From Chaetomium olivaceum (taxonomy: Eukaryota; Ascomycota; Sordariomycetes; Sordariales; Chaetomiaceae): DNA of 64,000 nt. The DNA is taken from NCBI GenBank assembly GCA_039881045.1, contig JAYWVB010000064.1, positions 62,001 to 126,000 on the forward strand, written 5' to 3'. The notes beneath the pieces are model-generated. The model saw only the letters and a program-made list of their open reading frames with translations, was not told the origin of the DNA and did no database searches. The translations under genes and the position numbers were made by a program. Of the stretch, positions 54,993-64,000 are shown one piece after another (the stretch's first letter is position 1; every line of letters begins with the position of its first letter).

Positions 54993-56426
54993 ATGGAAAT
55001 GCCAACCCTGCCAAAGTCGGTTGTCATAGTAAGTACACGTTGAAACCACTAGTATCTGGAGAAGCCTGACCGGAATATAGGTCGGAGGCTCCCTGGCGGG
55101 TCTCCTTCACGGGCTGTACCTCAAGCGGCATGGCAGCAACGTGGTCATTCTCGAACAGGATCCCAACACCGTCCGGAGCAGCCACCAGGCAGGCATTGCC
55201 TTTGGGCCCAGCACGGATGAGATTCTCTGCAAGTACGACGATACGGGAGTGCAGAGCTGCATAGCGTCCACAACCACCCAATTTGCCTACCGCAAGAGCT
55301 GGGATTTTCACCTGAACATTGCCCGGCGTCTCACCAGCTGGGGGCTAGTGTACCGCATCCTACGCGCCAACTATGACGGCCTGGTTTCTGACGCCGTCCC
55401 CAATCCGCCGCCCCCAAGAAAAGGCGACGGAAAAGCGGAATACCGCTCCGGGAAGAAGGTCACCCACCTGCAGGACAACAACGACTCCATCACGGTCACC
55501 TTTATCGACCAAGACGGCACCGAGGACTTCCTCACCGCCGACCTCGTCATCGGCGCTGACGGTCTGCACTCTACGGTGCGGACCCTCGTCCAAGCGCCCG
55601 CCATCAAGGAATACTCGGGCTACGTCGCGTGGCGCGGCACCGTGCTCGAGCGAGACCTGCCGGCAGAGACAGTATCGTACTATGACGGCCGCCCGACCCT
55701 CAGCTTCCTCAAGAACACCTACCTCGTCTCGTAAGCCCCCCTTCCCTTCAATACCAACCCACCCCCTTCCCTTCCCCTCCATTACCCCCCTTCCTCTCAA
55801 ACCCATAACCAACACCCTCTCGCCTCAGCTACCCCATCCCCCCGGACGCGGGCAGCTTCGCCCCCTCGACGCGCCTCCTCAACTGGGTCTGGTACACCAA
55901 CGCCCGCGACCCCACCCGGCTATTAACCGACCTCGCCGGCCACGTGCACACCAACACGGTGCCCACGGGCCTCGTCTCCCCCCGGTTATGGCGCGCCCAG
56001 CTCGCGCAGACGGTCGCGCAGATGCCGCCGCACCTAGCCACCCTAGTCTCCGCCACGCGGGACGAGTCGGTGTTCGTCACGCGCGTGAATGACGCCGTGT
56101 GCGAGCGCGCGGTGTTTTGCGGCGGGAGGGTGGTGCTGGTGGGCGATGCGCTGGCGACGTTTCGGCCACATTTTGCGGTGGCGACGGAGCAGGCCGCGAG
56201 GCACTGTCTTGGGTTGGGGAGGGTTTGGAAGGGGAAGATGGGGTTGGGACAGTGGGAGGGGGAGATGGTGGGTCATGGGAAGAGGGTGTGGATGGCGAGT
56301 CGGGTGTTGGGGGTTTGGGGGCTGGGAGGGTGGTGGGAGTTTGGGAGGATGTTGGGGAGGTGGGTGGGTGTGCTTTTGGGGGGTTGTTTGCGAGGAGATG
56401 ATGATGGGATGGGGGGGAGGTGGTAA
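54993..56426 (+). CDS. FAD-dependent monooxygenase (aromatic hydroxylase type)
   Basis: Three exons: 54993-55028, 55081-55730 and 55829-56426, with matching phases; about 427 residues. The Rossmann dinucleotide-binding motif spans the first intron (VVIVGGSLAGLLHGLYL, then ILEQD binding the ribose). The middle motif DLVIGADGLHSTVR is the DG fingerprint of flavoprotein hydroxylases. LVGDALATFRPHFAVATEQA is the GD motif contacting FAD. The sequence is closest in pattern to 2,6-dihydroxypyridine 3-monooxygenase-like fungal proteins; the substrate is unknown. The C-terminal Gly/Trp-rich tail is unusual but open. No signal peptide; cytosolic. Confidence 0.88.
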
Positions 56427-56961
56427 GGAGAAGGTGGTGTTGCGTTGTGGTGTTGAATAATTGTGGTGTTGAAGGGTGTATAGGCACCTAGTTCTGTGCG
56501 GTTGATTAGATGCTTGGATAAGGTACAGTAGGTACGTTAGATTTCCGCCTCCATCATATCTTGGATAATTAGGTACACTTGAAAATTGGGTATGTAGTAA
56601 ATTCAGCATAATGCAAACGTCTCGAGACTCAAGTGGGTTTCATTGTGGAAAATACCAACAAAGTTGTTCGGTCAACGCGGTCAAAACGCACCGTATGTCC
56701 CTCAGCTGATAAAACAAGGCACTCCACTCCATGCGTGGTCCCCGCAGTGAGGCCTACCGCATTCCTAGTGGCCAGGCCCCGCCCAGGGCAAACGGCCGAG
56801 CTGTGTTTCTTCCATAATGGCCACTCCAATATCCGTACCTTGTTGCTTTTCAATTCCCTCCCTAGGACGTATTCAATTTGGAAGGGTTTGTGGATGTCCT
56901 CTCAACTCTCCCAATTCACGCAAACGAGATTCACTTCGATCGCAAGTCAAACGACGCAAAA
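56427..56961. other. Intergenic, no feature seen
   Basis: About 535 bases; likely 5' region of the RBR gene. An upstream in-frame ATG at 56878 would add 28 residues. Confidence 0.45.
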
Positions 56962-58434
56962 ATGGATTGCCTCGATGGTGTCGACGCGCAAACACTGAAT
57001 TTGATCATTCAAATGCAGCTTGAGGATCTCCAAGAAATTGCACGCACACATGCGCCCAAGGGTAAAGGCCGCGTAGGGGACCACGACACCCGCACCGACT
57101 TGATCGCCGCCATTGACGCCTATGGCGCCGACCTGACTGCCACGGCTCAGATTCTGGCCGACGAGGTCATGTGCAAGAGCATCGCCAACGCTGTGGACAC
57201 TGATGCCGATTTAATCAGCGCCGCCCTGGCGCAGGAGGACCAGCTGATCCAGGACAGGGAGTTAGCCTTTAACCTGAGCGGGCAGCCACGCCCGGCTGCT
57301 ACCAGAGCCCAGCATGTCTCGCAGAAGTCGTTCATGTCGACCACCATTGACGAGGACATTATCGGGAAGCTCAGGTCCCTCAACCTTTCGCCATCCCCGG
57401 GCCCCGCTCTCGACCGTTTGCACTCGGAGCAAACACCCCGCCGCCCGCCCCGAGTCCTCCTCTTGGGCTCAAAGCAGACGCTATGTGCCAGGCTCCAAAA
57501 CGGCAGTGTCCTCGAGGATAGAGAGAAGAGCCTGCGTCGCGTGCACCGACAACCACCCGGTCACCTCCCTCGCCAAAAGCCCCTCCTGCAATCACGAATA
57601 CTGCCAAGACTGCCTCAGGTCACTCTTCACGTCCTCATTCACCGACGAAACCCTCTTTCCCCCCAAATGCTGCGGCAAACCCCTCCCCATCGACACCTGC
57701 AAAACCCTCCTCACAAACGCCATCGTCGGGCAGTACCAAGCCAAGAAGATCGAATTCGAAACCCCCAACCGCACCTACTGCCACCGCAAGTCCTGCTCGG
57801 CATTTGTGCCGCCACAATTCGTCCGCGGCGGCATCGCCTATTGCCCGCAGCTGGGGTGCCGCGTCCAGACGTGCACCGTCTGCAAGGGTGCGGCCCATAC
57901 TGGTAGTGACTGCCCCAAGGATCCTGCCACGCAGGAGATGCTCCGGGCGGCGGCCGAGAACTGGCAGCGCTGCTACTCGTGTGCGCGGTTCGTGGAGCTG
58001 GATACCGGGTGTAATCATATTAGTGGGTTGCCAACTATTGGGTTGTACTGTTACTGATGAACGATGCTGACAATGACTCCTTCTTCCCACTCCCAGCCTG
58101 CCGCTGCGGTGCCCAATTTTGCTACGTCTGCGGCGAGGTCTGGAAGCGCTGCGGGTGTGCGCAGTGGGACGAGGGGAACCTGTTCAACCGCGCCAACGTC
58201 GTCGTGGACCGAAACGCCGGCAGGCGACCGCTGCCCCAGATACTGCGGGCAGACCTGGTGCAAAGGGAGATGGCCAATTTGATGGAGAACCATGAGTGCC
58301 AGCATGCCTCCTGGAGGTCGCGGGGCGGCAGCCACCAGTGTGAGGAGTGCTACCACACCATGCCGAACTTTATTTATGAGTGTCGGCAGTGTCAGATTCT
58401 GGCGTGCCGGCGCTGCCGCTTTAATCGGCTGTAA
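56962..58434 (+). CDS. RBR-type E3 ubiquitin ligase, possible frameshift before RING1
   Basis: Begins MDCLDGVDAQTLNL with a helical acidic N-terminal domain. RING1 is CVACTDNHPV...CNHEYCQDCL...CCGKPLPI; the IBR is CHRKSCSAFV...CPQLGCRVQTCTVCKGAAH. RING2 is CYSCARFVELDTGCNHI, then after an intron (58023-58096) TCRCGAQFCYVCGEVWKRC, in which the Cys after the junction is the expected thioester-forming residue. A C-terminal Cys/His cluster (CQHASW...CEECYHTMP...CRQCQILACRRC) adds zinc sites. The N-terminal frame and the RING frame differ by one base somewhere in 57430-57530, which contains no good intron. RBR ligases pass ubiquitin through a RING2 cysteine to substrates in the cytosol or nucleus. 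Confidence 0.82.
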
Positions 58435-58863
58435 CCTCCCGTGGCCTATCAGCGGCAAACAGGTTGAATTTATTGTTGAGTCTGGCCTTGGGGATTAGGG
58501 GCCCCTTTTTGGTCGCCCACGGTCAACGGTCTGGCTCATGAAATACAAAAGTGTGTTTGTTGGTCGAGTTCGTTGGTTTAGAGTTGGGATTACAGGGAAC
58601 AGAAGTCGCACGACTTTTCCCCCTGATTGTGCCACAGGATCGTGCTAAGCTAGCTGGCTATAGGTTGGGGCAACATCGTACTAGAGCACAATAGAGAAAA
58701 GGTAACAGGGCAGTCAGCCGTAAGATGGGATGAACGCACGTATTTAACCCTAACCCCACCCATCAGCGCGAAAATAAATTCCGTCACGTCAATGTAACCC
58801 CAATCTCAAAAAGTTAACCTTGAAATCAACAGGTTTGAAACGAGCAATACAACGATCACAACC
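58435..58863. other. Intergenic, no feature seen
   Basis: About 430 bases with one short TTAACCCTAACCCC word near 58744; no gene. Confidence 0.5.
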
Positions 58864-59696
58864 ATGACTACTAACGATCCACCAAACGAAAACGTCGACT
58901 CTCTCATCAACCGAGATGATGGGAGAAAATACTGGGAAGACACTGATGCTACAGTCGATGGTATGCTCGGGGGACATGCCCACATCAGCCGAGTCGAAAT
59001 CCGAGGCTCGCGCAACTTCCTAGCCAAGCTCCGCATCGGGTCCAAGCCCGGCCAACGGGTTGTTGCTACTGCACTTGAAGGAGGCGCTGGGTGAGTGTGG
59101 AAGGGTTACCATCCAATGGTCTAAGGTACCTAGGTAGTCAGAAACCTGACACTCCCTCACCAGCATCGGCCGAGTTACCGAGGGCCTGCTCCTCGACGGC
59201 ATCGCCCAGAAGGTCGATATCATTGAACCTACCGCCAAGTTCACGGCCCAGCTGCAGGGCAAGCCGGGTGTAAGAACCATTTTCAACATGGGCCTCGAAG
59301 ACTGGCAGCCCAGCGAGGGCGTCCAATACGATCTCATCTGGATACAGTGGTGCTCCATGTTCTTGACCAACAAGGAACTAGTCCAGTTTCTAGAGAGGTG
59401 TAAATCGGCACTGAACCCGGATGGTGGCGTGATAGTCTTCAAAGAGAATATCAGCACGGCGGAGCACGACATGTTTGATGACGAAGACAGCAGCATTACA
59501 AGGTGCGTCTTTGGGCTTGTCGGTCTTTTGGTTGCAGAACTCTAACTGGTGTCACAGACACGACGACACCTTCCGGCGCTGTTTTACCGCAGCAGGCTTC
59601 AGGCTCGTCAAGACCGAGCTGCAAAAGGGGTTAAACACAGGGGTGAGACTCTTACCAGTCAGGATGTACGCGCTACGACCTGTGCAGTCGTCGTGA
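58864..59696 (+). CDS. tae1: Protein N-terminal (Xaa-Pro-Lys) methyltransferase
   Basis: Three exons: 58864-59090, 59164-59502 and 59558-59696, all phases consistent; 234 residues. The start region KYWEDTDATVDGMLGGHAHI is the family's N-terminal signature (YW..V.ATVDGMLGG). The SAM-binding glycine loop GGAGIGRVTEGLL spans the first intron. DIIEPTAKF holds the acidic ribose-binding residue, and YDLIWIQWCSMFLTN corresponds to the catalytic IQWC.GHLTD region. VIVFKENIS and DEEDSSITR are the substrate-side motifs; the protein ends GVRLLPVRMYALRP. Tae1 in yeast methylates ribosomal proteins Rpl12 and Rps25 after Met removal. Length and motifs match the family, so it is probably functional. Convergent with the Yar1-like gene, 115 bases apart. 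Confidence 0.9.
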
Positions 59697-59811
59697 TATG
59701 CGTAGGCATTTAGGCCTCCCGTATGTAGCCCAGAAGATCCAGTATATATACCAGCGGCAGTCACTGCCCATCCCGCCTCGCCTTTTTGTCATTCATCGTA
59801 TCTCATTATCC

Positions 59812-60686
59812 TCATGCCTTACCCTCCTTCCCTTCCTCCCCCTCCTCAACCACTCCCTCCCCCGCCCTCATCACCACCACCTCATCCTCCTCCTCCCCAT
59901 GCTCCACACTCACCCCCTCCACACCCGCCGCCAACCCCTCACCCCCCTTAGAATTCTCCCCCTCCAACGCTCCGCTCTTCTCCAAAAAGTAATCCACCAC
60001 CTCAAACTTCTCCCCAAACCCGGCCAGGTCCAGCGGGACGTAGTTCTTGTCGTTGGCCAGCGCCACCGACGCCCCGGCCTCCACCAGCGCTTTCACCACG
60101 GCCAGGTGCCCGCCTAGCGCCGCCCAGTGCAGGCCTGTGTTGCCGTAGGCGTTGGGGGCGTCGAGGTAGGCTTGTTTTTGAGGAGCGGGGAGGGAGGTGA
60201 GGTAGGTGAGGAGGTGGTGGACTGTTTCTGTCGTTTGGGGAAGGGGCGTCAGTTTGGTTTGGAGGTTTGAGTTTGAGTTTGGGTTGGGAGGGGGGGAGGG
60301 GGGGTGAAGGTTTGAGTTGGGAATCTTAGCGTTGGATGTTGAAGGGGCGGTAATAGCTGGATTGCGGTGGTGTGGTGGGGTTTGTGTGAGTTTTTTCCTT
60401 GGTGGTGAGGGGGGTTCATGGAATGAAGAGATAATGCGAGGACAGAAGAAACAAAAAGCAAAAAAAACACCAAAAAAGAAAAAGACTCACCGAGATGGCC
60501 ATTCCCTGTTGCCATGTGCAGGCAAGTCGACTTGCCCTCGTCTTTTGTGCTTACGAGAATCTCGGCAGGCGACACCTTTTCCCGCTCACCCAGCGATGAG
60601 AGCAGAGTCGTCAGCTCCTCCTTGTCGCCTATCCGCGCAGCATACAAAAGGTCGTCGATTTCATCTTCGCTTAATTGAGGCGCCAT
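59812..60686 (-). CDS. yar1: Ankyrin-repeat protein, Yar1-like ribosome assembly factor
   Basis: Two exons: 60686-60491 and 60227-59812 (donor GTGAGT, acceptor ACAG); 203 residues, close to yeast Yar1 (200). Starts MAPQLSEDEIDDLLYAARIG; STCLHMATGNGHLGETVHHL forms the first ankyrin repeat across the intron; GNTGLHWAALGGHLAVVKAL the second; VPLDLAGFGEKFEVVDYFL the third. The C-terminal tail is acidic (EHGEEEDEVVV, VVEEGEEGKEG), as in Yar1, which shields ribosomal protein Rps3 on its way to pre-40S particles. The ATG at 60686 was chosen because it aligns with the family start; an upstream Met at 60875 is not needed. Confidence 0.82.
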
Positions 60687-62319
60687 TTTGCCGTTACTGG
60701 CGTCCGTAGCCAGGACTAAAAGTGAAAATTTGAGTTTGAGGTGTGACTGACCAGTGAGTGAAACTGACTTCAACCACTCACTGCCTTTGAAATTTTTGGT
60801 GGTCGTTGTGGCCCAAACAGTGCCCATCGCACATAGTTGTGTGTTTGCGCACTGTGCCCCTGGCCACAAGTCCACAACGCTGAAGTGTCAGGGACTCTAG
60901 TATAGACTCAACCTTGACGGTGCTCAAGGTAAACTAGTACAAAGCTGCTAGTAAAGAAGCGCGCCTATCTTAATATTACACAACCTGAGGCCGACAAATT
61001 GGCGACATCTCCCCACACACAGCGGGGCAAGGCCTTCCTCTGAATCCTCTCTCAAAGCCTACCTAGGCCAGGGCTTAACTCCAGTTGCTGTCGGAACTGA
61101 GGTTTATATCATCATTGGTCCCAGCTCGAGCTCCAATCACTCTGTCGAAACACTACCTACCTAGCCAATTAACCTTAGGTCCCTCGCCAAGTTGTTCATG
61201 ACCCGGGAAAGCAAACGTACCCGGAGATGCATTCCCAATAATACAAATGACATGACGGGGAAGCAATCACACGCTGATTGACAAGCTGCTAGATAGGGGC
61301 ACCGATGCTGCCCAATGCACAAATTGGCCGACTTCGGGGCTGGCGCAGTGACCTTGTAAGTTGCGACCTCCGCCGTCGGCTCTGACGTTGCCAAGTGCGG
61401 CCAGGTTAATGTTTGGGCTTTTTGAATGCCATAGGGGACATTATCACAGTGTGCGGCCCCCGGAAGACCTGGTTGTGGTGGAGAAGATGGGAAAGAAAAT
61501 GACACTGGCCCCCGTCTTTTGCCCTTGGGAGCGAGGGGCCAACGACAACAAAAATCGCCGATCAAGGGTTATGCGGCCTAGATAGGCAGGTGTTGAAAGT
61601 CAAAGCCCTTCGCCGACCCAATTGCATTCAAAATTGCATTCATCCATAAGAACCGTGCCTACGGCGCGTCAAATCGGCATCACTACCAAAACCCACTGCA
61701 CCCAGTGTAGCATCCTGATAGGTATAACATATCTACTTAGTTCAGTGTTAACTCATCTGCGGCGTGAAGGCCAGGGGCGTGATGAAAACGTCCTCAGCGG
61801 TATGAAAATTCATTGTCCCAAATAGGGCGACAGTCTCAATACGGGAGGTCTCTGTAAAGCTTTCGTTATACGAGCTGGCCACATTGGTCGACCCAAGACA
61901 TCAAGACCAAAACCCAGCACAAGTTCAATGCAGCAAACAGAAAGCCTAAACATAAACATGTACTACTCAATGACAACATTGGTCAGCGAGTCAAATTAAA
62001 TGTTGTCATTTGCATTCAAGCGGAACTTTCGCAACCTAGGTAGTCACGTCCGGACTCGGAGTCCCAGCAGTCCTTTGCTTCAAAGTAAGTCTTGTCAAGA
62101 GTCTTCGTTGATAACTGCCTTAGGTAAGAAGCGCATGTTTTGGTGTCTTTGAGACATTCCAGAACACAGCTCCGTGTATATAAAGGGGTCTTTTCCTCCC
62201 TCCAGCCCGGTGTCTATCCTCATCAGCACCAGCACCAGCATTTTCATCTTCTATCCTCACTTCCTTTCCAACCCATCAAGCATCACCCGCTTTTCAATCA
62301 ACGGCCCAAATCATCCATC
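60687..62319. other. Long intergenic region
   Basis: About 1.6 kb between divergent genes (Yar1-like leftwards, small secreted peptide rightwards). A TATATAAAGG box at about 62176 and the CACCAGCACCAGCAC leader lie upstream of the peptide gene, suggesting a strong TATA-type promoter. No other gene seen. Confidence 0.5.
62174..62184 (+). promoter_or_regulatory. TATA-like box of the secreted peptide gene
   Basis: GTATATAAAGG lies about 140 bases upstream of the ATG at 62320, followed by a CT-rich stretch. This arrangement is common at highly or conditionally expressed fungal genes. Confidence 0.5.
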
Positions 62320-62813
62320 ATGCATACCAAGCAGATCCTCGCTCTCTTCTCCTTTTTCAGTTCCATGGCGCTAGCAGCCCCTGCCGGTGAGGTTGAGGAC
62401 CTGTCAGCCCGCGACGCCGGCGATCTCGCGAAGCGCTCCGCCACCTTCAACATGTACGGTGGTGACGGGTGCACCGACCAGGTGCATGGTTTCTTCCACC
62501 CCGACGGCGCCGGCTATCGCTGCTACCCTGTCCCCGCTGGCAAGCGTTCCATTCACCTTGTTGGAAGGTATGTTTCACACGTCCACACTCACACCTATGC
62601 CTCTGCCCACGCCCATTCCAAACCCATACTCCCGTTTTTTCCTCTTTCTTAATAATAGAACACACACGGAAAGCTAATGTGTGTCTCGTTCAAATTCTCA
62701 GCTGCAACGTGTACACTTGGAGCGGCACAAACTGCCGTGGCGGGTCTGCTCTCGTTACCCAAGGCGATGGCTGCAGGACCATCCTCTACGGTTCCGTGTC
62801 GGTTGACTGCTGA
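62320..62813 (+). CDS. Small secreted cysteine-rich peptide with Kex2-type pro-region
   Basis: Two exons, 62320-62567 and 62702-62813 (donor GTATGT, acceptor TCAG, phase 2); 119 residues. The signal peptide MHTKQILALFSFFSSMALAA is followed by a short acidic pro-region that ends DLAKR, a dibasic Kex2 site. The mature part (about 80 residues) starts SATFNMYGGDGCTDQV and has six cysteines (GDGC, GYRC, SCNVY, TNCRGG, DGCRT, VDC), enough for three disulfides, and ends exactly at the last Cys. Two similar halves (MYGGDGCTD... and TWSGTNCRG...GDGC) suggest a compact beta fold such as a crystallin-like domain, but no family is recognised. Possible roles are effector, antimicrobial or structural; none is shown. 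Confidence 0.75.
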
Positions 62814-63659
62814 ACCATGCGGGAACGCAGTGTTGAGAAAGGGATGAAGATGAAGGGGGTGGAACAAAACCCCAAGCCTCGGGCTTGGTATTTTTCTTTG
62901 CGATGAATTTCCGATCTGACACTCGCTTTGTCTCCTCTTCTACACCCACCGCCCAGGGTCCTAAGTTGGTGATATGGTATTAGACAAAGTGTGTTAAAGT
63001 TAAAGCGGCAGACTACCCAGCTTCAATCCAAAATAACGTAAGTTACTCTGTCAACATACCCCTTGCTAAGTGAAGAAATAAGCGTGCTCTGGCTTCCCGA
63101 TCCCCACACCACCGTTACCTAAAGCGTACCAACCCCAACTTGCCTTACTATATAGGAAAACCTCACATTCGCGGACCAGCTGGATAACCCATACCGAAGA
63201 TCAAAGGGAAAAAAAACATTAGTAGCTGAGATTGCGAACACTTACGAGACAAGGCATCATAGCATTCACTTACACATAGAGTTTTTACACCTACCTAAAC
63301 CCAATTCAATAACTTCACTTCGCCTGCCTTCGATCATCCTCCATGTCAGTTCCCTTGAGGCTACGGCACCATACTCTCGTCTATGGGTCCAGATCACCCG
63401 GTTCACGGAATGTCATGGATTCTAATGCCAATGCCCGGGTCATCAAAGCAGCAGAGCCTTCGATTAATACGTAGGTAGTTTTGCTCTCTCATTTTCTTTT
63501 ATGGGGGAAAAAGAAAAAAAGAGGGAATACTTTTCTTGTTCCTAAACTGGTTGGTGCGAAAACACATCCTTCCTATTCTCCGGCGTTACTAGTATTGTTC
63601 ATCAATAAAAATACAAGACAATGACAGCTCTAATGTGTACACATCTAAACAACGAAACG
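62814..63659. other. Intergenic, no feature seen
   Basis: About 850 bases between convergent genes (secreted peptide and gluconokinase); A-runs and T-runs near 63210 and 63500, no coding sequence. Confidence 0.5.
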
Positions 63660-63927
63660 TCATGGGCAGGCGGGCACGCAACTTGGAGCAATGTGACCGA
63701 TCAGCCACTTGACTTCCTCCACCACAGACTCCATCAGTTTCTCGCAGTCCACCGGCAGGACATCGACCTCTTCGTCGCCGGCGTGCTCATGGGCGGCCAT
63801 CTGACCGGGCAGCATCTCAGGGGCCATGTAATGGCCCTCTCGCAGGCGCATCCTCTGCTCAAGGACTTCGGGCGAGGCGGCCTGGAGATCAACAAACAAG
63901 ACGCGGGCACGGACATGGCCGGTGCGC

Positions 63928-63958
<31 letters not shown>

Positions 63959-64000
63959 CAATCTCGCCGCGGAGCAGGTCCCGGTGCGCGCGCCGCAGCG
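63660..64000 (-). CDS. Gluconokinase, C-terminal part (runs off the window)
   Basis: The frame enters from the right edge and ends with the TGA at 63660-63662. HRDLLRGEID is the conserved YRDxLRG motif after the ALKR helix. VLFVDLQAASPEVLEQRMRL and GHYMAPEMLPGQM match the family's FVxLxAxxxxLxxR and GHFMxxxMLxSQ motifs. The end EEVDVLPVDCEKLMESVVEE fits the C-terminal helix. Gluconokinase phosphorylates D-gluconate to 6-phosphogluconate, feeding the pentose phosphate pathway; cytosolic. A nine-residue alanine tract coded by a GCT/GCN repeat interrupts the segment between HRDLLRG and FVDL. The P-loop end is outside the window. Confidence 0.85.
63928..63957. repeat. Trinucleotide (GCA)n tract coding poly-alanine
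   Basis: Ten GCA/GCR units inside the gluconokinase gene (minus strand, alanine codons). Confidence 0.85.

Noticed and set aside
48483..56426. A secondary-metabolite cluster (P450, hydrolase, FAD monooxygenase)
   Set aside because: No polyketide synthase, peptide synthetase, terpene synthase or pathway regulator in the window; housekeeping genes follow directly.
60249..60875. Extended N-terminus for the Yar1-like protein from a Met at 60875
   Set aside because: The family start matches the Met at 60686; the extra residues look like leader sequence.

Overview
The window is nuclear DNA of a filamentous ascomycete (Pezizomycotina, most likely a Sordariomycete). The evidence is short introns with GTRAGT-type donors and CTAAC-like branch sites, GC-rich third codon positions in the healthy genes, fungal-only families (AA11 LPMO, SGNH hydrolase, E-class P450, SesB-like STAND protein, DUF3435/FluG-type recombinase) and a heavy load of decayed transposons. 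Species cannot be named from sequence alone.

Left part (about 1-46 kb) is accessory, repeat-rich DNA. After an intact secreted AA11 chitin-active LPMO gene (461-1495) comes an amidase-signature gene destroyed by two retroelements whose target-site duplications (TSDs) are still readable: a solo LTR (2871-3111, AGTAT) and a 5'-truncated Tad-like LINE (4440-5930, 11-bp TSD). Then follow a solo LTR of a miniature retroelement, pogo and hAT remnants, and a broken tyrosine-recombinase gene (DUF3435/FluG type, C2H2 fingers, chromodomain-like tail) holding a 471-bp terminal-repeat retrotransposon in miniature (TRIM). The core is a nested stack. A pogo element (15.66-28.78 kb) is split by a roughly 12-kb two-gene Tnp2-like DNA transposon (16672-28739), which itself contains a hAT element and a LINE fragment. 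A 0.9-kb element with terminal inverted repeats (TIRs) follows. Further right are a frameshifted metzincin, a MULE transposase pseudogene and a structurally complete pogo/Fot1 element (35931-37777) with 48-bp TIRs and TA TSDs. Three decayed host-type genes close this part: a SesB-like/NB-ARC/TPR STAND protein, a CorA-like membrane protein and a CmcJ/GA4-desaturase-like protein. Several of their stops are C-to-T changes, consistent with RIP.

Right part (about 46-64 kb) is ordinary gene-dense sequence: a disordered conserved protein, P450, secreted SGNH hydrolase, divergent kinase, FAD monooxygenase, RBR E3 ligase, Tae1-type N-terminal methyltransferase, Yar1-like ankyrin protein, small Kex2-processed secreted peptide and the 3' part of gluconokinase. 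No polyketide or peptide synthase is present, so the oxidoreductases do not form a recognisable biosynthetic cluster. Several of these otherwise healthy genes have single frameshifts at homopolymers or short repeats, so assembly error must be excluded before calling them pseudogenes.

The best candidates for under-described biology are the 12-kb Tnp2-like element with an accessory gene and an atypical 5-7 bp TSD, the recombinase with a chromodomain-like tail, and the processed cysteine-rich peptide.
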